DNA of 64,000 nucleotides from Gonapodya prolifera JEL478 (lineage: Eukaryota; Monoblepharomycota; Monoblepharidomycetes; Monoblepharidales; Gonapodyaceae). The translations under genes and the position numbers were made by a program. The stretch spans positions 324,204 to 388,203 of the forward strand of contig KQ965735.1 in the NCBI GenBank assembly GCA_001574975.1, read 5' to 3'. Under the pieces are notes generated by a model, which had not been told where the DNA came from, ran no database searches, and was given only the letters and a program-made list of their open reading frames with translations. Of the stretch, positions 23,903 through 35,476 are shown one piece after another; the first letter of the stretch is position 1, and each line of letters starts with the position of its first letter.

Positions 23903-26485
23903 ATGCGGCACACTCTCCCCGCCTCTCTCGTCGCCGGCGCCGTTCTGCTGGCCGGAGTCGACGCCGCGTGCTCGGACCTGTGGGGCCAGTGCGGCGGTGC
24001 GTCGTGGACAGGTCCCACGTGCTGCGACTCGGGCGTCTGCCAGGTGCAGAACAACTGGTACTCACAGTGCATTCTCTCGGGATCATCCTCAACTGTGAGC
24101 CCGTCCCCTGTCTTGCGTCGTCGCGGTCCCGCTCACACCCAACCCAAACAAACGCTTTTTTTGCGTCACTCCCCGCTCCGCAACCACAGCTGCAGCAGTC
24201 GTGCGTCGCGCAGTACAACCAATGCGGCGGCGAAGGTGAGCGTCTGCGATCGCGTGCCAGTCGCCCGGAGTTTCTCGTGGTTGACCCGCTCCATCCTATC
24301 CCGCGCATCGCCAACCCCCCCAAAAAGGCTTTGTCGGCCCAAAGACGTGCTGCGACCAGGGCTGGTCCTGCGTCTACGTAAACACGAAATACTCCCAGTG
24401 CAATTGGCAGTCAGTGCGTTCTTCCCGCCGTGCGATGGCGTGCTTGTTCCCTTGTCCTGAGCGCCATAGCAAACTCTAACTCCACCCCTCCCTTCCTCAC
24501 CCTCACTCTGTAGCGATCATGTGACACCATCTACAACGACTACACAACGGGCAAAACGCTCTCAACGCAAGATTTTAGCGACTGGCGGATATGGAGCTGT
24601 AGTAAATGGTACCCGCAGGGTGAGTCGAGTCGTCCGACCTGCGAGGTCTGGAGTGCGAAGCACGCAAGACCGAGCGGTCTGAGCAGAGCGCATTTCTCCC
24701 GCCGGAGGCGAATGACACGCGGACTTTCCGGAGGCGAATGCATCTCAGAGCGGAATACTGCTTGCACCGCGATGCGGGAGAGTCATGGCGGTCATGTTCC
24801 CCCCGGAGACCCCCCGGAGGGGGATTATCGACGCAGGGCGTATTCTCTTGGTGGAGGCGATATGCGAAATGTGTAAATGTGTGCATCTGCCTGCCTCAAC
24901 CTGACTGACCGATGCACCCCACCTGCACCTTTAGGAGTCGGGTCCACTGCACTCGCGCAGGCCGCCAGTGCGCCCGTCGCGTCCACCTCGCAGCGCACCT
25001 GCGACACCATCTACGCGGCCGTGCAGGCGGGCACCCCGGCGTCGGCACAGGACCAGAGCGACTGGAAGCTGTGGAAGTGCAAGAACTGGTTCCCAAAGGG
25101 CATTGGCGCCACACGCACCGCAACCCCCGCCGCCGCATCCGCTACCGCCTCCGCTTCCAATTCTACAGCTTCGCGCACTCCCGCCGCACAGGGCGCGACA
25201 GTACCCGCTCCCCCGCCCCCGCCTCCCCCTCCTCCCGCCCCCGCCCGCACCTGCGACTCCATCTACGCCGCTGTGAAGGGCGGCGCGACCGCCAGCGCGC
25301 AGGACTTGACGGACTGGAGCACGTGGTCGTGTAATACGTGGCATCCGGATGGGATTGGTGGTGGCGCGGCAGCTGTGAGTGTGCATGGTTGTGGGGGCGG
25401 GGCGGGTTGAGAAGTTCTGGATGGGTGCATCACTTACTGGAAGAGCGCATAACGTGTTGGATGGGTGCAAGCTCTTAACTGACCTCTTGCACGTCCTTCT
25501 GACCCGCTCCAGCAAGGCGCCGTTACACCACAACCGGCCCCACCACCCGCCGCCGCCTCCGACTCGTACATTGCCGGATGGAAGCTTGTCTGGTCCGACG
25601 AATTCAACGGCAACTCGCTGGACCAGGGCACATGGAGCATATACACTGGCGCCGTGCACAACAACGAGGCGCAGACCTACTCCACGGCCGGGGAGAACGT
25701 TTACGTCGCCAACGGGAACCTGGTTCTGCAGGCAGTCAATAAGGGAGGATGGTGGACGTCTGGGAAGGTCCAGACGCAGGGGAAGCGGACGTTCCAGTTT
25801 GGCAGGATTGATGTCCGCGCAAAAGTGCCTACTGGCTCGGGCACATGGCCTGCGATATGGCTTCTGTGAGTTGTTGGCACGGTGACTTTTTTACATTTCG
25901 GCGGTCAGCGTTGCATGTGGGGCTCATCACATTCCGTTGCGTAAATTCAGTGGCGCGTTCAGCAACGCATGGCCGTACCAGGGCGAGATCGACATGCTTG
26001 GTGAGTGGCCATTTCTCAGTCGTCACAAAAGCGTCAATTGATCACATCTGTCCCATCCGGTTCTTCTTTTTTATTCATCACAGAGTACGCGGGCAACAAG
26101 GGCCCGTACTGCTACTCCACCCTCCACACCCAAGCCCGTAATTGGCAGTACGGCAACCAACTGACCAACAACGTGTGGATCGACCAGAACGCGTTCAACA
26201 CTTACTCGCTCGTATGGACGTCGAGCGAGGTCATCGTCTCCGTCAACGGCCAGACCGTGCTCGACGGAAGGCAGGCCGACTTTGGGTGGGATGTAACCGC
26301 TTGGCCCTTCTCGCAGAATTTCTACCTTATTCTCAACCTTGCCATGGTGAGTGGTTTTTGCGATTTCTGCCTTAGTCACTACAACAATTCTGGCTTTTTA
26401 GGGTGGGGACTTTGGGCAACACATCGGTGCTCAAGGAAACCAGCAGTTCCTGATCGATTTCGTGCGGTACTACCAACGAGCGTGA
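23903..26485 (+). CDS. secreted endo-beta-glucanase: two CBM1, three Cys/Trp repeats, GH16
   Basis: Extracellular polysaccharide hydrolase. The ATG at 23903 opens a signal peptide ([17 protein letters not shown]). Two fungal CBM1 modules follow: [19 protein letters not shown] (about 23970-24030) and [13 protein letters not shown] with [14 protein letters not shown] across an intron. Next come three copies of a roughly 40-residue unit, R(S/T)CD(T/S)IY...DW..W.C..W.P.G, at about 24513-24617, 24990-25100 and 25240-25360, with Ala/Pro-rich linkers between copies 2 and 3. The GH16 domain starts [20 protein letters not shown] (25570) and has the catalytic GEIDMLEY (25983-26095, split by an intron), whose first Glu is nucleophile and last Glu acid/base. 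It ends VRYYQRA. GH16 with this motif usually cuts beta-1,3 or mixed-linked glucan. The repeated unit is not one I recognise. Confidence 0.88.
24620..24934 (+). repeat. GC-rich hairpin-bearing repeat filling an intron of the glucanase gene
   Basis: This 315-base intron (GTGAGT...TTTAG) between Cys/Trp repeats 1 and 2 contains CGGAGGCGAATGACACGCGGA at about 24703 and CCGGAGGCGAATGCA at about 24728. It also has short hairpins such as GCGAAGCACGC and GACCGAGCGGTC. The motif and its orientation relative to transcription match the intron of the kinase-like gene at 20907-21240. Confidence 0.55.
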
Positions 26486-26704
26486 AAATCTGACTTTTAA
26501 ACGTATTCGAAAATAGTGTGTAAACTGGGAGGGATGGACTTTGTGGACTTTAGTTATTGTGACACTGGCTGGTTAGACTGTAATATCCTTATTGGTGTGG
26601 CGAGCGGGAGCTGGCATCCCTTTATGTACTGACATCTATCATAATATTAAAATATGACATGTGTCCACCGCTTTGTATTTGCTCAGTTGTTGCTCAACGC
26701 AAAA

Positions 26705-29198
26705 TCAAAGTTTGGCTGCACGGGGCAACCCCAGTCCCACGTCAACTTCACCCAGCGCCCATGCCTATGGAACCATGGCGGTGCTTAGTTCTTACCTTTC
26801 CGTATCATCACATGGAAAGAACCACTCACTCGCAGGAGTACATGGGCAATTGCGTAACTCGGGGGCAAGGCAAAGTCCACCTTTGGTGGGGCACCAGACG
26901 ACCGGAAATCGTTTCTCGTGGATAACTTGAGCGCAGCCATGACGGACGGACGATCAAACCATTTCGCTTCGGTAAGTTCCTGAAAGCACCCATTGCACCA
27001 GACCGGGTCGGTTAGTGGAGATCTCCCGGGGATGTCCAACGGATGCACCTTCCGCAGGACAAGAAAATTACTGACCTCCTCTTCCGGCTCGAACTTTTCA
27101 GTCTCGGCTACAGCCACACATCCGATCATGAGCTGCGACGGGAACGGCCACGGCTGCGAGCTGTGGATCACAATGTTGGACACCCGGATCCCCGTTTCCT
27201 CGCGCACTTCGCGCCGGACGCATTCCTGAAAATAGTGACGGGGAGCAAGCAAAAGGACGACGTCAATGTTGATATTCGTGAACAAAAAAAGGGGGGGCGT
27301 ATTCGCACCTCAATGGATTCCCCAGGTTCCATGAAACCGGCTATGCAGGAGAAAAACTTGGGAGGGAAGTTCTTGTTGCGACCAAGGAAAACCCGCTTGC
27401 CATCCTTAGAAATGATGGCCACGATGACGACAGGGTCAGTTCTGTCCGTACAGGAAGATTTAATAGACGTGGGGGGTGGCGAGTCAGCAAATGAGCTCAT
27501 CAGCACAGGGCCCTTACCGAGGGTGCTGGAAGTTGTTAAGCCCCTTTGAAGTAATGCAAGGCTTCTGGCCCGCGGGCATGGGTCCGCAGGCACGTTTGAA
27601 ACCCGCTTCTTCAGAATCTGAGATGCAACCACGATGAGGCCAAGCAATTATACAACCTTGCAAAATAATCATGGTGACTTACAGGTCTTCCTTCCACACC
27701 CAGCGCAGTGCTTCCTCCTTATGTTCCAGTCAATCATTGAACTGCCTTCACCAAGAAAGGCTGCCTGGTCGGGAGGGAGGCGGAATGCAGCAGGACGAAT
27801 AGATTCGAGTTTTCCGCCCTGGGAGGTTTGCGCTTCACACGGATTGGAATAGATCAGTACCATGCAGTGCGGTGTGTGGGAGCTGGGGCCTCACCCTTGA
27901 ACAACGCAGCTTCTCCCCCTATGTCATCTCCCGTACCAGTGGTCAAATCCAACGCGACGTAAGCGCGTCCACGGCCACGGCCAGCCGCTTGATCCACGAC
28001 GTCATCTTCGTCGACGCCCAAAAATACCCACTGGCGCTTTGAGCGACCCGAGAGATCAATGTACGATGCGACATCGGTGTAGGAAAGGAATTGGAGTGAA
28101 CGTTGAGACGAGGAAGATGATGATACGGGGGAGTGAAACAGGGCCTGCTGGCCATTGAAAATAATATAGCGAGTGGTGTCCCGACTGAGGAGGGAGGAAA
28201 TGAAGGTTGAGTCTGTTCGTTTTTCGGAAAGCCTTGCAACCAGGATAGTTATCATCGACCATTCACAGCAAAATGTCGACAGGTGCACACCTCTTAAGCT
28301 TGTTGCCTGCGAAGAAGTTGGTGAATTCTTTCATCGTCGATCTGAGTTCTGACGATACTGTGCCCTCAAGCACACCCGCTGCGTCATCTACAGCTTTGGT
28401 GGTGGTTTCCAAGTTTTTAACAGATGCAGTAGTGCTGATTGAAGACTTCTGCGCAGGTGATGAAAGGCCCAAGGTTACCCGACCAGTGGTGCTCTTCTTA
28501 GGAGTTGGCGGGGACAAGGGAGACTTGGATGGCGCTCCCGCGGCACTGAAAAGTTCCACAATTTGAGAGTGTCCCCAAAACGAAGCCAGCTCCAATGGTG
28601 TTCGGCCATCCTTGTCCGCACTCGTGGGTTTTGCACCAGCCGCCAGAAGTTCTTTTGCAACTGCGACATGGCCAAATCGAGCTAGTCGTGAGGCAAAAAT
28701 AAGTTGGAAGAGAGCACACAAAGTTTCCAAATAGGGCTCACCGGCAAAGTGAAGCGGCTTTTGTCGTGGTATCGAATGTCGTGGAGAATAGGAACCAGAG
28801 AATGCGCGGAGAGGCAAGATCGGCACACAGCGCAGAAATGGAAAAAGCATGGTCAAGTCGTCTTCTTTCTTTCTGGAATCGCAGCCCAGGTGTGCTCCCC
28901 CGTTTGGTTCCGATCGTGATGCTCCGTTGCAACGTTTGTGAGTCGCCCGTCCTTCGTCCGCGAATCTCTGTCTTCCTTGAAAGAAAACGCTCCTGAAGAG
29001 TCCGCCGTGTTCCCTGTGCAATCACTCTCTGCAGCACAAGCACATCGGTAAATCGGAAGCTCGGAAACTCCGACTTACGGTCCAGCCTCTGTCGTTGGCC
29101 TGGTTCACCATCTGTGGAAGAAATTTTCGCACAGCATCAACGTTGCCATCGGCGCAGGCTTGAAACAGCTGTCTCTGTTGGGCTTGCGAAGCAGCCAT
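26705..29198 (-). CDS. NPY1: NADH pyrophosphatase, ankyrin-Nudix, peroxisomal (NUDT12/NPY1 type)
   Basis: Hydrolyses NAD(P)H to NMNH and AMP or 2',5'-ADP. The ATG at 29198 starts [19 protein letters not shown], an ankyrin-repeat opening. Further ankyrin sequence ([20 protein letters not shown]) lies near 28600. A Ser/Thr-rich linker (28560-28330) separates this from the NUDIX-like region. A zinc ribbon has CAGCG (about 27700), then Cys residues in KRACGP and KPCITS, reached through an intron. The frame then gives [17 protein letters not shown] and the Nudix box [23 protein letters not shown] (27340-27185), joined across an intron and complete for metal binding. The last exon ends RAAKL, a type 1 peroxisomal targeting signal variant. 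Human NUDT12 also has ankyrin repeats and a peroxisomal signal. About eight exons. Confidence 0.88.
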
Positions 29199-29527
29199 CT
29201 GGTTTGTTCAGATTATTCGGTTCACAAGAGGCCGGCTTGACTTCCATTGGCCACTTAAACATGTTAATTTTCACCCTTCATAAGTCTACACCGTTGTGTA
29301 TGTGAAAACCGCGCATCTTATTGCTTTTGGGTATTTAACAGGAGAAGGGGTCAAGCANGGGAGGGGAAAGGCAGATTAGGTAGTCTACGAGAAAGAAAAT
29401 TGGTGGTGTTGGGGGTAAAAGAAGGGAAACGGGGAATGAGAGAAAAGAAGCGGTTGGTGCTTCTCATCTGGATTGTTCCGTTCGTCCGGTTCTGACTCGC
29501 TCCTCATCCATGACCACACATTTGCAT
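29199..29527. other. intergenic, contains one ambiguous base
   Basis: About 330 bases between two minus-strand genes. Base 29358 is N, an unresolved call in a purine-rich tract. No feature otherwise. Confidence 0.5.
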
Positions 29528-32500
29528 TCAACATCTTGCCTTTTTCGCTCCACCATCTCCGCCCTCCACTTCTTCTCTCTTCCTCTTATCCGGCGATGCA
29601 CGCCCACTGTCATCCATGCCCAGTAATCCCCATCCGACCGAATATCCGGTCGCCCCCAAGCTCCAACCTGGTGATCCACATCTATCCATGTTTGGCGACG
29701 GTGATTGCCCAGTCAGAGGGCGGGGTGATACTGAACCTGACACCGATGATGGGCGGGGAATACGCACGGAAAGACCGGGCGGGGGCTTTCGTGCGACTGG
29801 GGCGGCCAAGGGTGGCCTGAGATTTTCAAGTCGAGTGGGTGGAGGAAGAGACATCAAAGAAAGCGAAGCATTCGCATCGTCTGAGGCTGACACTGGCACG
29901 GGTGTGGTCGGTGTGGGTGGAGTTGAAGGGGCGGCGGATTTTGGCATGTGAGAAAAGAATGTTGGTGTGGTGGGTGTTGTTGGTGTAGCTGGAACTGTGT
30001 CTGCAGCTCCTTCGTCTGCGAAAACATGTATCAGGGGAATGTCAACAAAATGCAAACAAACTGCAATTGAGCGGACTCACCCTCCTCCCATCCTTCAGTC
30101 CCGTCCAACCCATAAATGTCAATATTATCCCAGTTGCACCAACCATAGCAATCAGGTACCACTGAATCTCGGGGCGCCCACCACTCGTCATCACTGTCCT
30201 CTTCTTCCTCCTTTCTTCCCTTGCTCGCCCCCCACCCTCTCCTCGCCTTCCTCCTCCTCTCCTCCTCCCTCGCTTCAACTTCTCTCCTTCTCCTCTCGAC
30301 TCCTCTCTCAATTTGACGCCATAGCTTGCTCTTGGTCACATCTTTACGTGGTCCGTTGCCTCCACGCCCGTTTCCCCCCCTCCGGCGTTCTTTACGTCGC
30401 TGGTGGTCTGCCCACCAAGCCAGGGTGTGCTTACGGAGGTAAAAAAACTCTACACAGTCTGATACAGTTTTGGCCCTCACTGGAGGTGCAGGAAGAGTGG
30501 GCATTGGCGTTGGAGCGGGAGATGACGACACGGTCCGCCCGACCAACCCCATTCCCGCCCACGCAACCATGCTCACAGCCGCCGCAATACGCGCCTCTGC
30601 TTCTTCTTCGGCAGCCTTCGGGCCGCCGCGACGCGCAGCTGCAGCGACTGACTCGGCCATGGAGATGGCGAGCGAAGGTGGGAGTGCGGCCAGGGCTGGA
30701 GGCATGGTTGATTCCTTTGCAGCTTCCCTTTCCTTGTCCCTATCATTCTCACGCTCCCGTTCACGCTCCTTCTCTTTCTCTCTCTCCCCTCGTGCCTTTT
30801 CCTCTTCAACGACCCTAGCCACTCTGTGGAACTGTTTACCCCACTGCCTCAGACCTCTCTGGAAAGCAGCGACCTCAACCCTATCCCATGTCGGACGATG
30901 TGCCTTCGAGGCGGCCAGCGCGGCCTCAGGATCTGTGACAAGGTGGGTTGGTGGGCCTCGAACTGTAGTCCGCAGGTGCGGAACCACACCGGGTGGCAGT
31001 GGTGCACGGCGGGTAGAACCGATAGGCGAGGCTGGTGGCGGAGAAATAGGCTCGGGTACAGCACGTTTGCGCTTTTGGGCTACTGGTGTACCACTTCGTG
31101 TTGTCGAGCGAGCCAAGAATCCCTCGGATCCGGATGCAGAGCCTTCTGAACCCTCTTCGATCGGTGTCGCCGACCGCGAACTGCCGTGAGTCGGTGTCGA
31201 AGGGCCATCGGAGCCACTGGAGGCTGATCCAACCGGAGCTGGAGGCTGCCGCACATCGGTGGTGGGATACGTGTCCACGTCAAGTGCGGCGAGGCCAGCG
31301 CTGGTCGGGTGTGGGGCGATAGCCGCAACCAGAAGAGCGCGGAGTAAACGCGGTTCGGGAGATCCGGTAGTGTTGGGGGCGGTCGATGCCAACGAGGGTT
31401 GAATGTCCACCATCTCTACGTCCTCCGGTCCTCCAATCGTCTCGACATCGATTATGGGCTCTTCGCGATTTCTCCGGATTATTTCGCTTGAGTTTTCGTT
31501 CGCACTCGCCCCATCTTCCTTCTTTTGCGCCTCTGCTGCTTTTTTCCCTTTGCTTCCGGCAACCTCCTCCCATATCCTTACACCTTCTTTGACTGCATCT
31601 CCACCTACTACTAGCACCATTCTTCCATCGCCTGTACCGCCGCTTCCGGCCAACACCATGACCTGTCTCGCGGGGGGTCTGAATGGAACGAGTGGCTGCG
31701 ACACCGCGGCGCAATGCTCCTCCGTCCATATGCGACCATTGCCAAAGACATAGCGATCTTCTTGATCACTGACTGACGATGATGAGGGGGCAGTTGATAG
31801 GAGACGGAGTGCGCGGGGTGTTCGGTGGGTGAGAGCATATTTGGGAATAGGAAGAGGCGAGGGCTGGGGTGTGGGGGCGGGAAGCACCCGTGCGTTTTGG
31901 TCAACATTCGAAGAGGTGTTGAAATTACGAGGGGGTGCAGGGCCCGCTGGGCTCGAGGACAGGATATGATCCAATGAAGGAGTTGCAGCATTGGAAGACG
32001 AGTTGGTGGTGTTAATTAAGAGTGAAGGAAAGGGTGACGATGCAAGGGGAGCTGGGGAAAGCGGTGGGGAAGACGGACAGACGGCTGGAGCAGCGTGGGG
32101 TGCATTGTTGGAGCTTGGCTTCTGAATTTGTGGTGGGGTCGTGGTAGGACGTTGGGGAGCACCATGGAAGGAGGGTAGCGAGGCCACACTTGTAAGCACG
32201 AGAAGCGAAGGGAGAGAGGTGGTGGAAGGTATGGAAGCGAGCGAAGGGAGGGATGGGAGCGAGGGAAGAGATGGAAGCGAAGGTAGGGATGCGGTTGGGG
32301 TCGCCTTCCCCAGGAGAGTGAGGTCAGATGGTGCCGAGGCAACACGAGGTATGGGTGCCTTCACGACGGGGGCCTGTGGTGTGACAAACTGCATGAGCCT
32401 GTGAGCCCCGAGTGGATCTTGGCGGGGTATCTGAATTGGCCGACTGCCATCGCGCATCAGGTTCTGTGCCTGGAGGTGCAAGTAGCGTTGCATCTGCTGT

Positions 32501-32628
32501 ACGTGTAAGCTCGGACTCCGCTGCGCTTGGGGTATTGGTTGCGTTTGCTGGGCATTCTTGGCCTGTGTCTGCTTCTGTCTTTTGTTCTTGTTGGGTGGTA
32601 CTGCAACCGATGGTCCCGAAGAATCCAT
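29528..32628 (-). CDS. SANT-domain protein, corepressor-like, largely disordered
   Basis: Nuclear chromatin protein, probably of the MIER/RCOR/SNT1-type SANT class. The start ATG at 32628 begins MDSSGPSVAVPPNKNKRQK. The long N-terminal part is Pro/Ser/Ala-rich, with a run of LPS repeats (about 32200-32290). The SANT signature is split: helices 1-2 are TWDRVEVAAFQRGLRQWGKQ with FHRVARVV (30890-30800). A charged and Ala-rich insertion of about 110 residues follows (Glu/Arg/Lys tract, then Ala-rich), and helix 3 is KTVSDCVEFFYLRKHTLAWW (30470-30405), the usual KTVxDCVxFYY motif. A basic region and acidic EEEEDSDDEWW follow. The last exon (about 30010-29528) is Pro/Thr-rich and ends KKARC. I did not find an ELM2 domain upstream of SANT. 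The intron near 30080-30015 joins TEGWEE to DEGAADTV in frame. Confidence 0.75.
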
Positions 32629-33618
32629 TACTACGGCTGTGGTGAATTCCAAACCGACACTGTCTCTTTCTTTCCTTCTTTGGACTCGACGATTCGTTTA
32701 GTTTCCGCGACGACTCCAGGGTTTCTTCAGGTTCTGGTGGTTCTGGTGGTTTGCAGTCTGCCCGTCTTGCTATGTTCCAATTGGTTTCTTGACGAGTCGC
32801 TGCTTTGACCTTTATCGTCTGGCGATAGCGTAGAGTCTGTTTTGGGTCGAAATCCAAACAGTAATGAGCGTCTTCCGACACCGACTACTGTAATGCTCAT
32901 CACCCTCATCTCATTCTCATTCATGGCTTCTCTGGAGACAGCCTCACCAATGCCTTGACTCTTATCGCTCCAATCCGTCGCCCCAATCCTCCCCGCATTT
33001 CAATCAAGTCACTCAGAGTTCCCGCCTCATCAATCGCGTCCTTCATCCCCGTTGCGTTCTCTCCTGGTCAACTTACTCCTCGAGCAAAAACTCACTCGAT
33101 TTCGTTTGCGCTTCAGCCAGTTCCTCGGAAACTTCGAATTGATGGCGACGGGGACTGGTTCGTTCAAGGCTCAAAAACCCTGAATGCTGGTGCATCCTCG
33201 GTCACTCCGCCACAACAGCACCACTCATCAAATTTTCAATGAATTTCCTTCTTCTTCAGTCTAGTGGACTGTTTAATTACCGCTCTCCCACTCCCTCAAA
33301 CATTCGGATCTAGTTTGGTGCCGAATCGCACCCTGTTCTCTCCGTCCCACAAGGTACTATCACGTGCACCATTTAGCACTTGCAAATGATCGTAGCTTGA
33401 GGTAATGTATGCGGGTCTTTGTTCTCCAGATCTTAGTATAGGCTGGTGCGAAAACTTGTTAATCCCCACAACGTGTCTTAGTCGGATCGGGGGACCAGAT
33501 GCCGAAGGGTAAAACGCGTTTTCGAGATGGGGGACATCACAAAATGCATGTACTTAAACGAAATATTTGCGTACTGAAGCGCTTGTCTCGTCATTCAAAC
33601 CTTTATACTTCGTCTGCA
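32629..33618. promoter_or_regulatory. divergent intergenic region, SANT gene / NmrA-like gene
   Basis: About 990 bases between divergent ATGs. The part nearest the SANT gene (32650-33250) has several open frames on both strands, but none has a recognisable domain or splice-supported continuation. It probably includes the 5' leader of the SANT gene. No regulatory motif was identified with confidence. Confidence 0.4.
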
Positions 33619-34953
33619 ATGGCACCGAAAACCGTGTGTAACCACTGTGGGAATCAAAGTTTTGCCGAGCTGATCACCTCCCTTGCCCTTCCCTGTTTCT
33701 CCGACCCAACCTCAAGATTCTCGTGTTCGGTGCCACTGGGCGGCAAGGCGGTGCATGCATCGATGCTCTCCTAACGTTGCAGGACCATTTCATCATCCGC
33801 ACACTCGTGCGGCACCCCAATGGACCCGCCGCAGCAAAGCTCAAGGATTGTGGAGTTGAGGTCGCCCAGGGGGACTTGAACGAGCCTGAGTCGATTACAA
33901 GGGCTCTTGACGGAGTTTATGGAGTGTTTCTCATTACCCCGTTCACAAAGCGAGAAGTGCTGCAGGTGTGCTGAGTTCTTGGCTCTTGGCGCTGTTACGA
34001 ATGCATCCCCTCACTGATATGTCTCACTCAGGGTGCCAACGTGATCGATGCTGGTATGAGTGTGAGCATCTTTGATCTTCACGGTTGGTGACTCACACGC
34101 GGTGTATTTCAGCATTTCAAGCGGGAGTCCGGTACTTAGTATTCACATCTGCTGCTGGTGCCACTTCGCCATCTGGAAGGTGAGAAGACGGGAATGGTCG
34201 ATTATTGAGGGCAAAGTAACGGTCTCAATAATCTCGTACACTAGGAAATTCTCTGGATATAACAACAAGTACTTGATCGAAGAAAAGATCAGAGCCAAAT
34301 CCTGGGCTGACGGTTTCACGGTAATCCGCCCTGGTCTCTTCTTCGAGAATGTAGAAATGTTAGGCCCGCTGATAAGGGGATCCATCACAACGGTGTTCCC
34401 TGGCGGACACAAACTACCATTGATTTCGGTCTATGACATTGGGAGATTCGCGTCGCAATGCTTTCTGGACCCGCCGTCCTTTGCTGGGAAGGAAGTCACA
34501 CTCGTATCAGAGGTCCTCACGGGTGCTGAATTGGCGCAGGTAAGCTGTCATGAGGAATGATGAGAGCCAGTAGGCTTGATCTGCATTATATTTCAGCATA
34601 TAACCTACGTATCAGGGCAACCATGGAAGTACTCGCAGGTGTTGCCGACCCGGGCACTCAAAGTTCTAGTCCCATCCGCGGCCCCTTTGCTTGACTTCGT
34701 CATTAGTGGCGATGCGGGAGCAGTGAGTTATGATTTGGAACGTTTGCTTCGTTTCAGGTGATGCAAACCGCACATTCAAAAGGTCCCATACGACCCCATT
34801 TATCTTCATCAAGTAATCCCTGACCTCGAAAGCTTCAAGTCGTGGTGCGACCGCAAAGGATTGGCAATAAAGCTGTACAAACTGCCGACATATGCATACG
34901 GGAAAGCGCTCAAGGACAGGGCCTTCGGTTGGACGGGAATGGTCAAAGTTTGA
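33619..34953 (+). CDS. NmrA-like NAD(P)-binding protein
   Basis: Atypical short-chain dehydrogenase of the NmrA family, which bind NAD(P) and act as redox sensors or reductases. A tiny first exon (MAPKT, ATG 33619) joins over a GTGTGT...CTCAAG intron to ILVFGATGRQGGACIDALL. The GATGRQG loop is the dinucleotide-binding Gly motif of this family. Next come IRTLVRHPNGPAAAKL, VEVAQGDLNEPESITRAL and GVYGVFLITPF. After two short exons FQAGVRYLVFTSAAGATSPS follows, then KYLIEEKIRAKSWADGFTVIRPGLFFEN (34260-34350). The segment YDIGRFASQCFLDP and a C-terminal helical region run to a stop at 34953. Length, about 300 residues, fits. The target or substrate is unknown. It is followed head-to-tail by the CoA-disulfide-reductase gene. 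Confidence 0.85.
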
Positions 34954-35476
34954 GAAGCATTTGAGAAGCATGCCCACTGTACATATTATTTTGAATCAAG
35001 TTTTTTCACATGAACAGGGTCATCGGAGAAACCTGTCCGATTGGAGATTGTTGTTTGGGATTGAAGCCAACGCGAACAAATAATGTGGAGCGAACTGAAC
35101 GCGTCGTCACCATATGGGTGCGGAGCTGCTAACACCTCACGGAAAATGGTCGCGATGGGCATCAGTTCCCTGCCACAAGAGGAGACACGAACGAGGGGAA
35201 CCCATGCAGCAATCCACCGTCGCGCATGTGTATCAGATGACAAGGAAGCTCACCCAGAGTGACCATGGAGGTCTAGGGTTTGTCATCGTTAATGAGATGA
35301 CTCAGGGTATATGTCAGCAACATTCAACCAATTTAATACAGATCACTCAACGCCTTCAGCAACCTTTACTCAAGCCGGCTTTTATTCACGCACTCTCGAC
35401 TGGATTAAACTCCTTCTTATCCCTAACACCGTCGGTACTCCCTCCTCTCACAACAATTCAACAACATTTCGCAGCC
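34954..35476. other. intergenic
   Basis: About 520 bases before the next plus-strand gene. Weak open frames only. The promoter of the CoADR-rhodanese gene should lie in its second half. Confidence 0.4.

Noticed and set aside
29967-31189. Two long plus-strand frames opposite the SANT gene
   Set aside because: Low-complexity Ser/Pro reading of the antisense of the SANT gene's charged repeats; no splice or domain support.
32200-32290. Repeat of LPS triplets considered as a minisatellite
   Set aside because: It is a short in-frame coding repeat within the SANT gene; no evidence of a longer array.
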